Source: a virus. From it: a stretch of 46,807 nt of DNA. The DNA lies in the IMG/VR virus record IMGVR_UViG_3300037189_010352, positions 1 to 46,807 of that record, one strand, 5' to 3'. Positions 37,299 to 45,665 of the stretch are shown in pieces. A program made the position numbers and the translations under genes. Each line of letters opens with the position of its first letter. The stretch's first letter is position 1. Under the pieces are notes generated by a model, which was not told the origin of the DNA, ran no database searches, and was given only the letters and a program-made list of their open reading frames with translations.

Positions 37299-39689
37299 TT
37301 ATTGAACTTTGTACCCACCTACAGCCATTGCTGTACCCATTTTTGTACCATTTAATACAATAGTACCTTCTTTATTGAGGATACCAGTAAGTAAACGATT
37401 TTGTTCTTTTAAAAGTTGTACCATTTCTTTAGAACTACCTAAAGATGTACCACCAGCGGCTACTACAGTATCTTCAGGAAGAGTTTTAATAACAAAATCT
37501 TTAGCAGGAATGCTTTGACTTTGAGTTCTAGATTCAAGTTCTTTTCGAGCGGATATTGCTTCTTCTTTTAATTTTACATTTGCTAAATCTTTAACAAAAT
37601 TAATACCAGAAAAACCAGGCAAAACGCTTGTTATTGCTGTCATAGCAGACCCAGCCCAGCCAGGCCCTTGATACATCGCTTGTTTTTTTAATTGTTGGAT
37701 ATTAGCTTTTTCCTCTTCTGTTTTAGCTTGTACTTCTAACTGTCTTGCTTGTTTTCTAGCTTCACGTTCTTCTTCTGACGATCCTGTTATGAAGTCTACA
37801 AAATCTTTAATCTTTGCAGCTAAATCTTCTAAATATTCACCATCAACAAAATCTGTAAATGCTTCTTTAGCTCGTTCTAATGCTTGGTTAAATTTTTCTT
37901 GGGCGGTTGTTGATTTTTCTGCTTGTTCTAATGATTTGCCACTTAATATACCTTGTTCAAGAGCTGCTACTTTATTTTGAAGGTTAATATCTTCACTTAC
38001 ACGAGCCCTTTCACGTAAATTTTTAAGTGTTTCTCCACCAACTTTATTAAGTACTTTTTGTTTATATAACATATCAGCCATCTCTTCAGCACTCATTCCT
38101 AATGAACCAGCTATAGCTTCTTGTTGTATAACATTCATTTTTGCAAATTTCTCTTGAGTAATACCTTGTTTAGATATTTCCTGAGTTAGTCCTGCTATAT
38201 CATGATTTAAAGCGTACGCTCTAGCTCTTTCTAAATTTAAATCTCTACCTGTAAGTAATTCGGCCTCTAGTTCAGATGAAATTGATTGTTCAAAATTAAG
38301 TAATGACTTACCTATTTTACTAACTTGATCTAATGTTAATCCTAATTTTTTAGCTTCTAATGTTGTTTTAACTAATGATCCTAAATTACCATTAAAATTT
38401 ATTTGTATTAATTTGCTAGTTTTAGCTATATCAGCAAATACTTTTTTACCTGCAGTAAGGAGTTTATTTTGATTAGCAAAAGCAGCTATTTGGTCATACA
38501 CTATATCTTTACCTTTATCCGCTTCAATATTACTAGCCACAAAAGCTTCTTGTACACCAAACGCTTCTTCTTTAGATAAATCAAGATTTTTAGTTAAAAT
38601 GATTTGAGTTTCAATCATTTCATTTGTAGCAGATGTAACAAAATCTGTTAATTCAATCAAATCAGTATATGCTTCTGTTACATCTTTAGTTGTGTTATAA
38701 ATAGAATCCATCTCAAGTTTGGTATCTTTGAGACTATTATATACACCTCTAGCTTCATCTTTAGTCAACATCATTCCTTTAGCTAACTTAGTGACTCGTT
38801 CATCAGCTGCAAACATAGCATCTTTAATAAATTGAGCAACTTTTGCTATGAGTTGTAGTAAAGCACCTATCCATCCTCCACCTTTAAAAAAACCACTAAT
38901 CCCTCCTGCTATTTCTCCACCAAACGCTTTAGCTCCTGCTCCAAAAGCACTTCCTCCTCCAGTTGTTGCTTTTCTAAGAGCAGCGGCGGCTTCTTTACCT
39001 CTTAAACTTCCAGTTATGTCTGTTAATCCTAATGCTTCTAGTCTTTTCTTAGTTAGTCCTGATCCTGTTTGTAATTGATAATTAGTTAATCCTGATTGAG
39101 ATATTCTATTCTTAGCTTCTCTAACATCTGCATTTCTTAGTACTTGTTTTCTTGATGCTTCCGCTGCGGCTTCAAATGGAGAAGCGAATGCTCTTAATCC
39201 ACGTACATCTTTAACAAATTCAGCCATTTTAGAAAAGAATATAGTTCTTTTATCTAAAGCAGCTGCCGATTGTGCTAAATTTTTATATTCATAAGCTAAC
39301 ATTTTAGCTTGATCTTTTGCTTCTCCTAAAAGATAAACACGTCTATCAATTAAAGCATTAAGTTTAGTTTCTCCATTTACTTTACTATTAAGCAGTTCAT
39401 TAATTTTTATATCTAAAGCTCTAGCAGCATTTCTAGCTTCATTTTGAGCTTTAAGAGCCGCTGTTGTTCCTTTAGAAGATAAAAGAGATTTACCTTGAGT
39501 ATCTAAAATTCTTCGAGATAAACTACTTATTGTATTAAAAGACGACTCCCAATCTGTTAATGGACCTCCAGCTTTTATTAATTCTTTATTTAAATCTTGA
39601 GTTTGCTGTCTTATTTCCTTAATAGCATCCCCAATGTTAGATACCCTCCGGGTTGTTTCTTCGTCAAATCCTTTAAAATTGTCAGCCAT
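37299..39689 (-). CDS. tail tape measure protein
   Basis: The 796-residue protein is largely alpha-helical with a glycine/hydrophobic central region (GGEIAGGISGFFKGGGW, then IGALLQLIAKVAQFIKDAMF). The C-terminal segment IVLNGTKMGTAMAVGGYKVQ is typical for tape measure proteins. Long helical flanks with Ala, Lys and Glu heptads (EEEREARKQARQLEVQAK) agree. It sets tail length and is ejected ahead of the DNA. Its place directly after the gp26-like and small frameshift-candidate ORFs is the canonical position. At about 800 residues the tail would be rather short-to-medium, roughly 110-120 nm by the usual 1.5 angstrom per residue rule. Confidence 0.85.
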   Translation of the reverse strand: MADNFKGFDEETTRRVSNIGDAIKEIRQQTQDLNKELIKAGGPLTDWESSFNTISSLSRRILDTQGKSLLSSKGTTAALKAQNEARNAARALDIKINELLNSKVNGETKLNALIDRRVYLLGEAKDQAKMLAYEYKNLAQSAAALDKRTIFFSKMAEFVKDVRGLRAFASPFEAAAEASRKQVLRNADVREAKNRISQSGLTNYQLQTGSGLTKKRLEALGLTDITGSLRGKEAAAALRKATTGGGSAFGAGAKAFGGEIAGGISGFFKGGGWIGALLQLIAKVAQFIKDAMFAADERVTKLAKGMMLTKDEARGVYNSLKDTKLEMDSIYNTTKDVTEAYTDLIELTDFVTSATNEMIETQIILTKNLDLSKEEAFGVQEAFVASNIEADKGKDIVYDQIAAFANQNKLLTAGKKVFADIAKTSKLIQINFNGNLGSLVKTTLEAKKLGLTLDQVSKIGKSLLNFEQSISSELEAELLTGRDLNLERARAYALNHDIAGLTQEISKQGITQEKFAKMNVIQQEAIAGSLGMSAEEMADMLYKQKVLNKVGGETLKNLRERARVSEDINLQNKVAALEQGILSGKSLEQAEKSTTAQEKFNQALERAKEAFTDFVDGEYLEDLAAKIKDFVDFITGSSEEEREARKQARQLEVQAKTEEEKANIQQLKKQAMYQGPGWAGSAMTAITSVLPGFSGINFVKDLANVKLKEEAISARKELESRTQSQSIPAKDFVIKTLPEDTVVAAGGTSLGSSKEMVQLLKEQNRLLTGILNKEGTIVLNGTKMGTAMAVGGYKVQ

Positions 39690-39704
39690 ATTAAATTGTA
39701 TATG

Positions 39705-39715
39705 TAATAAATATT
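39705..39715 (-). promoter_or_regulatory. weak late-type motif before the tape measure gene
   Basis: The sense strand reads AATATTTATTACATATACAA, 15 nt before the ATG at 39689, with one mismatch to the ATATTTATAA element. It lies 8 nt after the stop of the small upstream ORF. Confidence 0.4.
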
Positions 39716-39723
39716 AAAAGGCA

Positions 39724-39972
39724 TCATTTTTTACGTGATGCCTTTGTTACATAGGTTGGTGGTTGTATTTTTTTATTTTTGGATGCTTCAATTTTTGCCT
39801 CACTGCTTGTCCAACTACCATCTACATCTTTAGGTTTAGAATTATCATGCCATTCCTTAATCTTATTAAATGTAAAATTGCGTAACCATATAGGCATATT
39901 ATATACTGTGTTATGATCATACCCACCATTTCCATGAAATACTATTTCATGGATCTGTATAAACACATTCAT
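39724..39972 (-). CDS. small ORF before tape measure, possible frameshift extension of the gp26-like protein
   Basis: The 82-residue protein starts MNVFIQIHEIVFHGNGGYDH and contains NMPIWLRNFTFNKIKEWHDN, ending in a basic tail KASRKK. It may be translated from its own ATG at 39972, 19 nt after the stop of the gp26-like gene. The frame is, however, open upstream without a stop through GLTSKIAPQHR back to a run of seven T inside the gp26-like gene, so a +1 (or -2) frameshift would fuse the two. Overlapping ORF pairs joined by frameshift in this place, between tail tube and tape measure, are the tail assembly chaperones in many phages. Confidence 0.7.
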   Translation of the reverse strand: MNVFIQIHEIVFHGNGGYDHNTVYNMPIWLRNFTFNKIKEWHDNSKPKDVDGSWTSSEAKIEASKNKKIQPPTYVTKASRKK

Positions 39973-39991
39973 CCTATGTTGAGGTGCTATT

Positions 39992-40720
39992 TTAGAGGTC
40001 AGGCCAAAAAAAGCTAAGACTAATTGGAATGTCGATGCTCTCCTCTACACCATTTACCTTTACAGTTGTTGATAAATTAACATCTGGAGAAACATCTTTC
40101 ATATACTTTCGTAATGCTCTTGAATCTTGGGCTAGTATCTGTTCTGCAAATAAACGTATATTGTTTTTATCTGTGTCACCTTCTACTGATACAATTTGAT
40201 GTTTTAAGCGAGTAGTTATTTCCGATGATGATTCTTTATTAAGTTTTTTCATACTATCAATTTCTTGATCTATGAGTTTATTATCTTTATCACTTAATAG
40301 TTTAAATTCTACTTTAGTTCCAGTTGCTGGTAATGTAAACATAAAAGTACCTTTAGGAGTAACTTTAGTTTCATCAAATGGTTTATTATCTAGTTTAGAT
40401 AAATCTACAGTATACTCAACATCATCGTAAGTAAACGTGTAATCTTTACCATAACCCAAGATGCGGGAAGATATGAGTAACGCGTTTTTATCGCCTGTTA
40501 TTAATTCTTCAATGTCGAATTTTCCCATAACTAATGAATTAAGAAGTTTGTCTAGTACAACACCACTTTTAATATAGTTTTGGTTTGTTAAAATGTCTTC
40601 TTCTTTAGCTGTCATGTATTTCATTTCAACCTTACCACTACGGAGTGGATGACTTGCTGGGTATACTATTCCTTTTGAGGGTAGTGTTACTGTTTCTGTT
40701 GGGAACCTATTTTCTTCCAT
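39992..40720 (-). CDS. T4 gp26-like baseplate/tail assembly protein
   Basis: The 242-residue protein has the signature of the T4_baseplate family (PF12322): LPSKGIVYPASHPLRSGKVE, MKYMTAKEEDILTNQNYIKS, GVVLDKLLNSLVMGKFDIEE. The middle has strands (YTFTYDDVEYTVDLSKLD) and the end is DIPISLSFFWPDL. In T4-like phages such proteins are annotated as baseplate hub subunit gp26, but the gene lies where tail assembly chaperones normally lie, between tube and tape measure. ATG at 40720 has its own late-type promoter motif and follows a terminator, so it starts a transcription unit. Confidence 0.8.
   Translation of the reverse strand: MEENRFPTETVTLPSKGIVYPASHPLRSGKVEMKYMTAKEEDILTNQNYIKSGVVLDKLLNSLVMGKFDIEELITGDKNALLISSRILGYGKDYTFTYDDVEYTVDLSKLDNKPFDETKVTPKGTFMFTLPATGTKVEFKLLSDKDNKLIDQEIDSMKKLNKESSSEITTRLKHQIVSVEGDTDKNNIRLFAEQILAQDSRALRKYMKDVSPDVNLSTTVKVNGVEESIDIPISLSFFWPDL
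40006..40012 (-). other. candidate programmed frameshift site (T7 run)
   Basis: The sense strand reads AGC TTT TTT TGG in the gp26-like frame, five codons before its stop. Skipping one base (+1) after the second TTT gives GGC CTG ACC, which stays open into the 82-residue ORF; a -1 shift meets TGA after two codons. Only +1 or -2 would work. Confidence 0.45.
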
Positions 40721-40750
40721 AAATTGTATTTTATTATAACGTTATTGTTG

Positions 40751-40762
40751 TATATAAATATA
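40751..40762 (-). promoter_or_regulatory. late-type promoter motif before the gp26-like gene
   Basis: The sense strand reads CATATATTTATATACAACAA, 30 nt before the ATG at 40720. It is nearly identical to the motif at 2621-2632 and lies between a terminator and the gene. Confidence 0.55.
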
Positions 40763-40767
40763 TGATA

Positions 40768-40795
40768 AAATAAGAAAACCCACATTTCTGTGGGT
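40768..40795 (-). terminator. intrinsic terminator after the tail tube gene
   Basis: The sense strand forms the 7-bp stem ACCCACA / TGTGGGT with a GAAA loop (40778-40795), followed by TTTTCTTATTTT. It lies 29 nt after the stop of the tube gene and separates sheath/tube from the assembly and tape measure genes. Confidence 0.85.
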
Positions 40796-40823
40796 ATTCT
40801 TTAATCTTAAATATAAAGGATTG

Positions 40824-41312
40824 TTAGAAATTCAATACACAATAATCAGGCTGAACAGTCATTGAGATATTTTGAGCCGTTGATTCATTATCCCAACTGT
40901 ATTCACCAAAATTAACATCAGAGATAATACATCCTTTCAATATCCATTCACTTACAATATCACCAACTGGGCCTAAGATATCAAGTGTTAGATCTTTCTT
41001 ATAGAAATCAGAATAACCATCTCTACCTGTTACAGATTCATGATGTAAACGTACCCATTCCATTACAGCTTGGGCACCAGATGGAGTGATAGGATCAAAT
41101 AGTGTAAATGAAATTGTACCCCATTTTGATTTTCCTTTTACAAAACGCTGCACATTAATGTGATTTAAGGCTATTGTGTCTTGAGTTAGTGTCACTGCAC
41201 CTACTCCTTTAAGAATATATGATGGGATACCATCAATATACATGATAAAGCGATTTTGCTGTTTGGGTTCAAACGCGGTGAAAAATATTTCGTTTGGATC
41301 TAGTACTGCCAT
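40824..41312 (-). CDS. tail tube protein, gp19-like
   Basis: The 162-residue protein is the size of T4 gp19 (163). It begins MAVLDPNEIFFTAFEPKQQN, has FIMYIDGIPSYILKGVGAV, WGTISFTLFDPITPSGAQ and ends NISMTVQPDYCVLNF, the beta-sandwich tube pattern. It polymerises as hexamer rings inside the sheath. The gene follows the sheath gene, as in all T4-type phages, and ends at an intrinsic terminator, consistent with high-level expression. Confidence 0.9.
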   Translation of the reverse strand: MAVLDPNEIFFTAFEPKQQNRFIMYIDGIPSYILKGVGAVTLTQDTIALNHINVQRFVKGKSKWGTISFTLFDPITPSGAQAVMEWVRLHHESVTGRDGYSDFYKKDLTLDILGPVGDIVSEWILKGCIISDVNFGEYSWDNESTAQNISMTVQPDYCVLNF

Positions 41313-41332
41313 TGTTTATGTTTTATTTTTTA

Positions 41333-41343
41333 TTATAAATATT
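41333..41343 (-). promoter_or_regulatory. late-type promoter motif of the tail tube gene
   Basis: The sense strand reads AATATTTATAATAAAAAATA, 20 nt before the ATG at 41312. It is the same core as before the sheath gene. Confidence 0.55.
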
Positions 41344-41372
41344 GGTGGTTTAAAGAGGTAACAACTTCCCCA

Positions 41373-43520
41373 TTAAGCTGGGAAAGTTGCACCGGTTGGA
41401 AGGATGTTAAAGTCTAAGTATATGAATTCAGCAGTTTTGGTTGGTTGAATATATATCTGACCTACTAATTGGTTTCTATCGATTACATCAGGTGTGTTGT
41501 TTGAATCATCCATGATTACTCTAAACGCATACAAACCTTGTCTTTGTTGTACTGATGCTAAGTATGGATTTACTTGACTTAAGAATTGGTTTCTTGTTGC
41601 GATTGAGTTTTGTTCAAACACTAAGTTTTGAGCAACTTGAGAAATGTATGATTTAAGAGCAATTAATAAACGACGTACATTTATACGATCAAGAGCTGAT
41701 GCCTTTGTTTGTAATGTTTTTTGTCCATATACTACTGTTCCTTGTCCAGGGAATGTAGCGATTGGGTTTACTTTACCACTATATAATGTATCTCTTTGAG
41801 ATTGATTTAATTTCCACTCAGCACGTATTACATTACTTAATCCGCCTCTGTTTATACCAGCTGGGGCAAACCAAGGTTCTGATACACTGTCGTTGTATGC
41901 GTACACACCACCAATCATTGTTGACGCTGGTACCCAAACATTTTTACCTAAATTAGGATCAACTGTTTGAACCCAAGGCCAATATGAAGTGGCGTATGAT
42001 GTATTTCTAGAAGCAGCAGCAGATGTTACGGTTGATATTGCTGTTGTACCGTATGGTACTAAATCTACTACATAAATGCTATCACCTCTATTTTGAGTAT
42101 TATTTATAGCGGTTGTTATTTGTGATGTTCCTAAAGCAGCTTCACTTGAAAATAAACCAGGAGTTAATAATACATTAAATCTATAATCATCTTGATTTGC
42201 TAATAAACTAATCATATTATTATAATCACTACCTGTAAGACCTTGTGTGTTACTAACACCAGATGTTATATTACTATAATAATTAGCTCCTGCACCGAAC
42301 AAATCACCAACTGCTGCTCCAAAAGTACCACTAGCATTTGTTGGAATTGAAGCAGCATATGATGCTACTGGGTTACCGTTATTGTTAAAATAATTTGGTG
42401 TGGGGTATAAAATTGAAGATACACCTACATAAGCACTTCTATTTGGATATGTACCAGTTACATCAATTTGATTAGTGACTGAGTTGTAGCTAGTAACGTA
42501 ATCACCTATTACAGCTGCTATATAATTTGGAGCAAATGGGTCAAGTGACAAATTAGTCCATGTTTCTAATACAGTTTGATTATTAGTAGTATCATTACCT
42601 CTGCGAATTAATAAATCAAATGTTCCTGAACTTGTGTTTGCATTTACAATTTGCCATCTCACATTATCTGCTGAACCACTAGGTAATGCTCCCGCTGAGT
42701 CTTCAGTACTAGTGCTATTCATGATAGTACCTTTGGAAAGTGTTCTTAACGTAAAGGTATTACTTCCTACTCCATTTACACCACCACCTAAAGTAGCTTG
42801 TGTTGAGAAATTAGTACTAGATCCTGAACTAAATATAATACCATTTAAAGCTGAACTAGAAACAGATGATGAAATAATTAAATTAGGAGTTGCATCTGAA
42901 GAAGTAACAAAATTAAAAGTATTAGTACCACTAGGTCCTAAAACACTGTTTAATTTAGTTTTTAAATTATTTACTGAAGATGAAATAAAAGGTCCAGCAG
43001 CCCCACTACCAGACGCGAAATAATATAGTTTACCATCAACATCATCAGCAGGAGTTCCTGATGTAGTAGTGACTATAAACCTAAAAAGTGAGCCATCAGA
43101 TCCTGTAATCCTAAACTCATTATTATTTGCAAAACTAGAGGCTTGCCATGCTGTACTAGATACACTAGCAGTAGCAAAAGCGCCAGGTGTAGATGGAACA
43201 TTATTTAAAATATTACTACTTGTGGCAGATGTAAATGTTCCACTTACTACTCTTGATACTAATAGTGTTTCACCACCATTGTTAAAGTAGTTATATGCTG
43301 CTATTGATGTAAAGTAAGTGTATGCTTGTCCTCCACTATTAAATGTAGTACCAAATTTTGCTTGGTAATCACTGTATGATGTTACAATAGTAGGAATTTC
43401 TACAGGACCTTTAACTGTAGGTCCAATAAGAGCAGCCCCAACAGTAATAGGGCCTTGGGAAATAAACGACTGGTCGTTTTCTGTTGCGAGTACGCCGGGA
43501 GATATTAAAGTTTCTGCCAT
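41373..43520 (-). CDS. contractile tail sheath protein, gp18-like
   Basis: The 715-residue protein begins MAETLISPGVLATENDQSFI and contains the early conserved region VGAALIGPTVKGPVEIPTIV with SYSDYQAKFGTTF. The C-terminal region, NQSQRDTLYSGKVNPIATFP then GQGTVVYGQKTLQ and RLLIALKSYISQVAQNLVFE, is the conserved sheath subtilisin-like/handshake part of gp18. A large Ser/Thr/Asn-rich middle insertion (about 110-260) probably forms the exposed protrusion domain. It polymerises around the tube and contracts to drive injection. ATG lies 22 nt after a late-type motif. Confidence 0.95.
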   Translation of the reverse strand: MAETLISPGVLATENDQSFISQGPITVGAALIGPTVKGPVEIPTIVTSYSDYQAKFGTTFNSGGQAYTYFTSIAAYNYFNNGGETLLVSRVVSGTFTSATSSNILNNVPSTPGAFATASVSSTAWQASSFANNNEFRITGSDGSLFRFIVTTTSGTPADDVDGKLYYFASGSGAAGPFISSSVNNLKTKLNSVLGPSGTNTFNFVTSSDATPNLIISSSVSSSALNGIIFSSGSSTNFSTQATLGGGVNGVGSNTFTLRTLSKGTIMNSTSTEDSAGALPSGSADNVRWQIVNANTSSGTFDLLIRRGNDTTNNQTVLETWTNLSLDPFAPNYIAAVIGDYVTSYNSVTNQIDVTGTYPNRSAYVGVSSILYPTPNYFNNNGNPVASYAASIPTNASGTFGAAVGDLFGAGANYYSNITSGVSNTQGLTGSDYNNMISLLANQDDYRFNVLLTPGLFSSEAALGTSQITTAINNTQNRGDSIYVVDLVPYGTTAISTVTSAAASRNTSYATSYWPWVQTVDPNLGKNVWVPASTMIGGVYAYNDSVSEPWFAPAGINRGGLSNVIRAEWKLNQSQRDTLYSGKVNPIATFPGQGTVVYGQKTLQTKASALDRINVRRLLIALKSYISQVAQNLVFEQNSIATRNQFLSQVNPYLASVQQRQGLYAFRVIMDDSNNTPDVIDRNQLVGQIYIQPTKTAEFIYLDFNILPTGATFPA

Positions 43521-43542
43521 GTTCTATATGATTTATGTTTTA

Positions 43543-43553
43543 TTATAAATATT
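43543..43553 (-). promoter_or_regulatory. late-type promoter motif of the sheath gene
   Basis: The sense strand reads AATATTTATAATAAAACATA, 22 nt before the ATG at 43520 and 18 nt after the upstream stop. Confidence 0.55.
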
Positions 43554-43571
43554 GCAAAACTGGTCAAGAAC

Positions 43572-43823
43572 CTAGGAAGAACTTGTAAATTCTCCTTTTT
43601 CTATGTTTATGGTACCATCACCATATTTTTCTTGTAACATCTTTCCTAACTCAATTTCTTTTTGTTTTAAGACAGCAAGTCTTGATATGAGTTGGGATTT
43701 CTGTTGTTCTAAATCCTGGATGTTGTATTCTATTACACCAAATTGGTCAGTTAGGGTTAGTCTTTCTTGTTGTACGTCTTTAACTTGTTGTAATTCTTCT
43801 TGTTCTAAAACTTTAGTTTCCAT
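43572..43823 (-). CDS. small coiled-coil protein upstream of the sheath
   Basis: The 83-residue protein (METKVLEQEELQQVKDVQQE) is almost entirely a predicted coiled coil with heptads in RLTLTDQFGVIEYNIQDLEQ and LAVLKQKEIELGKMLQEKYG, and ends in a Gly/Ser tail. I recall similar proteins in marine T4-like phages, without function. It could be a fibre chaperone or a minor tail component; the small gene sits between fibre and sheath genes and has its own late-type motif. Confidence 0.65.
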   Translation of the reverse strand: METKVLEQEELQQVKDVQQERLTLTDQFGVIEYNIQDLEQQKSQLISRLAVLKQKEIELGKMLQEKYGDGTINIEKGEFTSSS

Positions 43824-43835
43824 AATATATTTTTG

Positions 43836-43846
43836 TTATAAATATT
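43836..43846 (-). promoter_or_regulatory. late-type promoter motif of the coiled-coil gene
   Basis: The sense strand reads AATATTTATAACAAAAATAT, 12 nt before the ATG at 43823. Confidence 0.5.
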
Positions 43847-43880
43847 GTATTATTTAGTTAAAACATTTTTATTTAGTGTT

Positions 43881-45332
43881 TTAAGCTATTTGTTGAATAA
43901 TAAATTGAGTATTTAAATCTGCTCTAATTGTTTCCCCGGATAATGCTGTGTTATTATTTGTACATCTAATTTTAATGTCTGTATTGGAACCAGGTGCATA
44001 TATAAATTCTAAAGTTCCATCACTAATATTATTAGTTGCATTAGATGATTGTATTATTTCAGTAGTGGGACCTATTTGAACATTTGCACTAGTATAACAT
44101 GAAAATTGTAAATTATATGAAGCAGCAGCACCCCATGCTAAACGAGCAGTAACTCTATAAACTTTACCTCCTGTTAATGAAGCAACACCAGTTGATGTAT
44201 TAAACGATATTCCTTTTGAAACAGAAACATTATTGAATATAATATCTGTATTTGCCCAAGCTGATCCCACTGTTTGAGAACTTCCACTTCTAGTAGCATA
44301 TAAATAATCATTTGGTAATCCCGAATATGCAGATGCTGTTACTGCTCCTACAAATTGTGTATTACCTGTTTGTAAATCTGTTATAATATACGCAATTGTA
44401 CTTCCTCCAGTATTAGTACCTTTAAGTAATCTAAATTGGTTTTGATAAGTATCCAACATTGAAGCTGAAGAATATAATCCTCCAGATGCTGCTAATAATA
44501 TTTGGCCTCCTTCTCCTGCCCCTGATGTAGGTATTGGTGGATATATATTTAATGTATTTTCAGTAGATGGAGTGCTAGTAACATTACCAATAGTCACATT
44601 TTGGTTCAATGTATTAACATATGAAGCTGTTCTAGCCGTAGTAGAGTTTGTAGCGTTAACTGCGTTTGTTGCCCAAGATGCTGTACCAAATAATGACCCA
44701 GTAAAACCTAAACTTGCTGATATGGCTCCCGGTGTACTAATTTTATCTCGAACTGACCAATCTAAATTAGTATTTCCTGTTGAATCTTTTAAGGTTCTTC
44801 TATTCCAATCAATACTAGTTACTAAAGATGGGTCTATTAAAAGTCTATTATCCCATTCAATACTTTTACCTCCTTCTGATGTGTCATATAATGTTCTTTC
44901 ACCCCATGTTAATGAAGTTATATTTGAATTATCATATAAAACGTTATTTTCCCAATTTACTGTATTTATGTTACTAGAATTGTATAATTGTCTAGTAGAT
45001 GTATCTAAACTTTGAGATACACTCAATGAACCAGTTATACCTAATGAACCAGTAATTAAGGCTGAACCTGTGTATGGAAATGCGTTTCCGCCTCCAGACC
45101 CAGTGGCTACAGTCACATCAAATGTACTGTTATCTCCTTTAGTAAAAGTAATTACATTATTTACTGCTGATGCGGTAACTACAGCATTTGGAGTATAGGA
45201 TGCTGTATCAGCGTATGATGCACTATCAGATGTACCTCCACCTCCTGCTGTACCTAATTTATCTTGTAGATAATAGGATACAAGAGGAAACTCTTGAACA
45301 GGTACTTGATCTAAAAATGGATTTCTAGGCAT
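43881..45332 (-). CDS. tail fibre protein with W-repeats and C-terminal jelly-roll-like domain
   Basis: The 483-residue protein starts MPRNPFLDQVPVQEFPLVSY, a likely virion-attachment end. It then has a Ser/Gly/Ala-rich shaft (SASYADTASYTPNAV), five 16-17 residue repeats at 116-196 with an invariant Trp, and the GTASWATNAVNATNSTTA motif that recurs in phage fibres. About 350-483 is a beta-rich head (VYRVTARLAWGAAASYNLQF, GTLEFIYAPGSNTDIKIRCT) resembling a C1q/TNF-like jelly roll. It is a candidate receptor-binding fibre or a short fibre. It lies between adhesin and sheath genes. Confidence 0.75.
   Translation of the reverse strand: MPRNPFLDQVPVQEFPLVSYYLQDKLGTAGGGGTSDSASYADTASYTPNAVVTASAVNNVITFTKGDNSTFDVTVATGSGGGNAFPYTGSALITGSLGITGSLSVSQSLDTSTRQLYNSSNINTVNWENNVLYDNSNITSLTWGERTLYDTSEGGKSIEWDNRLLIDPSLVTSIDWNRRTLKDSTGNTNLDWSVRDKISTPGAISASLGFTGSLFGTASWATNAVNATNSTTARTASYVNTLNQNVTIGNVTSTPSTENTLNIYPPIPTSGAGEGGQILLAASGGLYSSASMLDTYQNQFRLLKGTNTGGSTIAYIITDLQTGNTQFVGAVTASAYSGLPNDYLYATRSGSSQTVGSAWANTDIIFNNVSVSKGISFNTSTGVASLTGGKVYRVTARLAWGAAASYNLQFSCYTSANVQIGPTTEIIQSSNATNNISDGTLEFIYAPGSNTDIKIRCTNNNTALSGETIRADLNTQFIIQQIA
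44745..44987 (-). repeat. five tandem 16-17 residue coding repeats in the tail fibre
   Basis: The units are LYNSSNINTVNWENNV, LYDNSNITSLTWGERT, LYDTSEGGKSIEWDNRL, LIDPSLVTSIDWNRRT and LKDSTGNTNLDWSVRD. Leu at position 1, Asp/Asn at 3 and Trp at 12 (13 in the third) are kept while the DNA has diverged, so selection acts on the protein repeat. Confidence 0.85.
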
Positions 45333-45340
45333 ATATTCAG

Positions 45341-45640
45341 TTAAACATCAATAGCATCAGAAAAGTCTGATGTTGTCTTAATATAAATATAAGACTGTTT
45401 AACTGGGTTTGTGCTGTTATCTAATTCTTCTGGAGAAAAGTAGGTATCAAATGATTCTGCTGTTATTATGAATTGTTTTATATCTAATGCTTTTTTACCA
45501 TCTAATCTAGCTTGTTGATTAAAATATCCATATAATGTTACTGAACCGAATTTACGTTCATAGTCCAATAATGTTTTAGTTACTCTCCAATAAGAAGCAG
45601 ATGCTCCTGATGAATGTTGTATTGATTTTTGTAGTGCCAT
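45341..45640 (-). CDS. small probable virion protein
   Basis: The 99-residue protein (MALQKSIQHSSGASASYWRV) has a beta-rich pattern with SVTLYGYFNQQARLDGKKAL and ends in YIYIKTTSDFSDAIDV. I recognise no family. It lies 8 nt before the fibre gene, behind a late-type motif, so it is probably a fibre-associated structural or attachment protein. Confidence 0.6.
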   Translation of the reverse strand: MALQKSIQHSSGASASYWRVTKTLLDYERKFGSVTLYGYFNQQARLDGKKALDIKQFIITAESFDTYFSPEELDNSTNPVKQSYIYIKTTSDFSDAIDV

Positions 45641-45654
45641 TTTATATATTTTTG

Positions 45655-45665
45655 TTATAAATATT
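45655..45665 (-). promoter_or_regulatory. late-type promoter motif of the 99-residue gene
   Basis: The sense strand reads AATATTTATAACAAAAATAT, 14 nt before the ATG at 45640, identical over 20 bases to the motif before the coiled-coil gene at 43836-43846. Confidence 0.55.
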
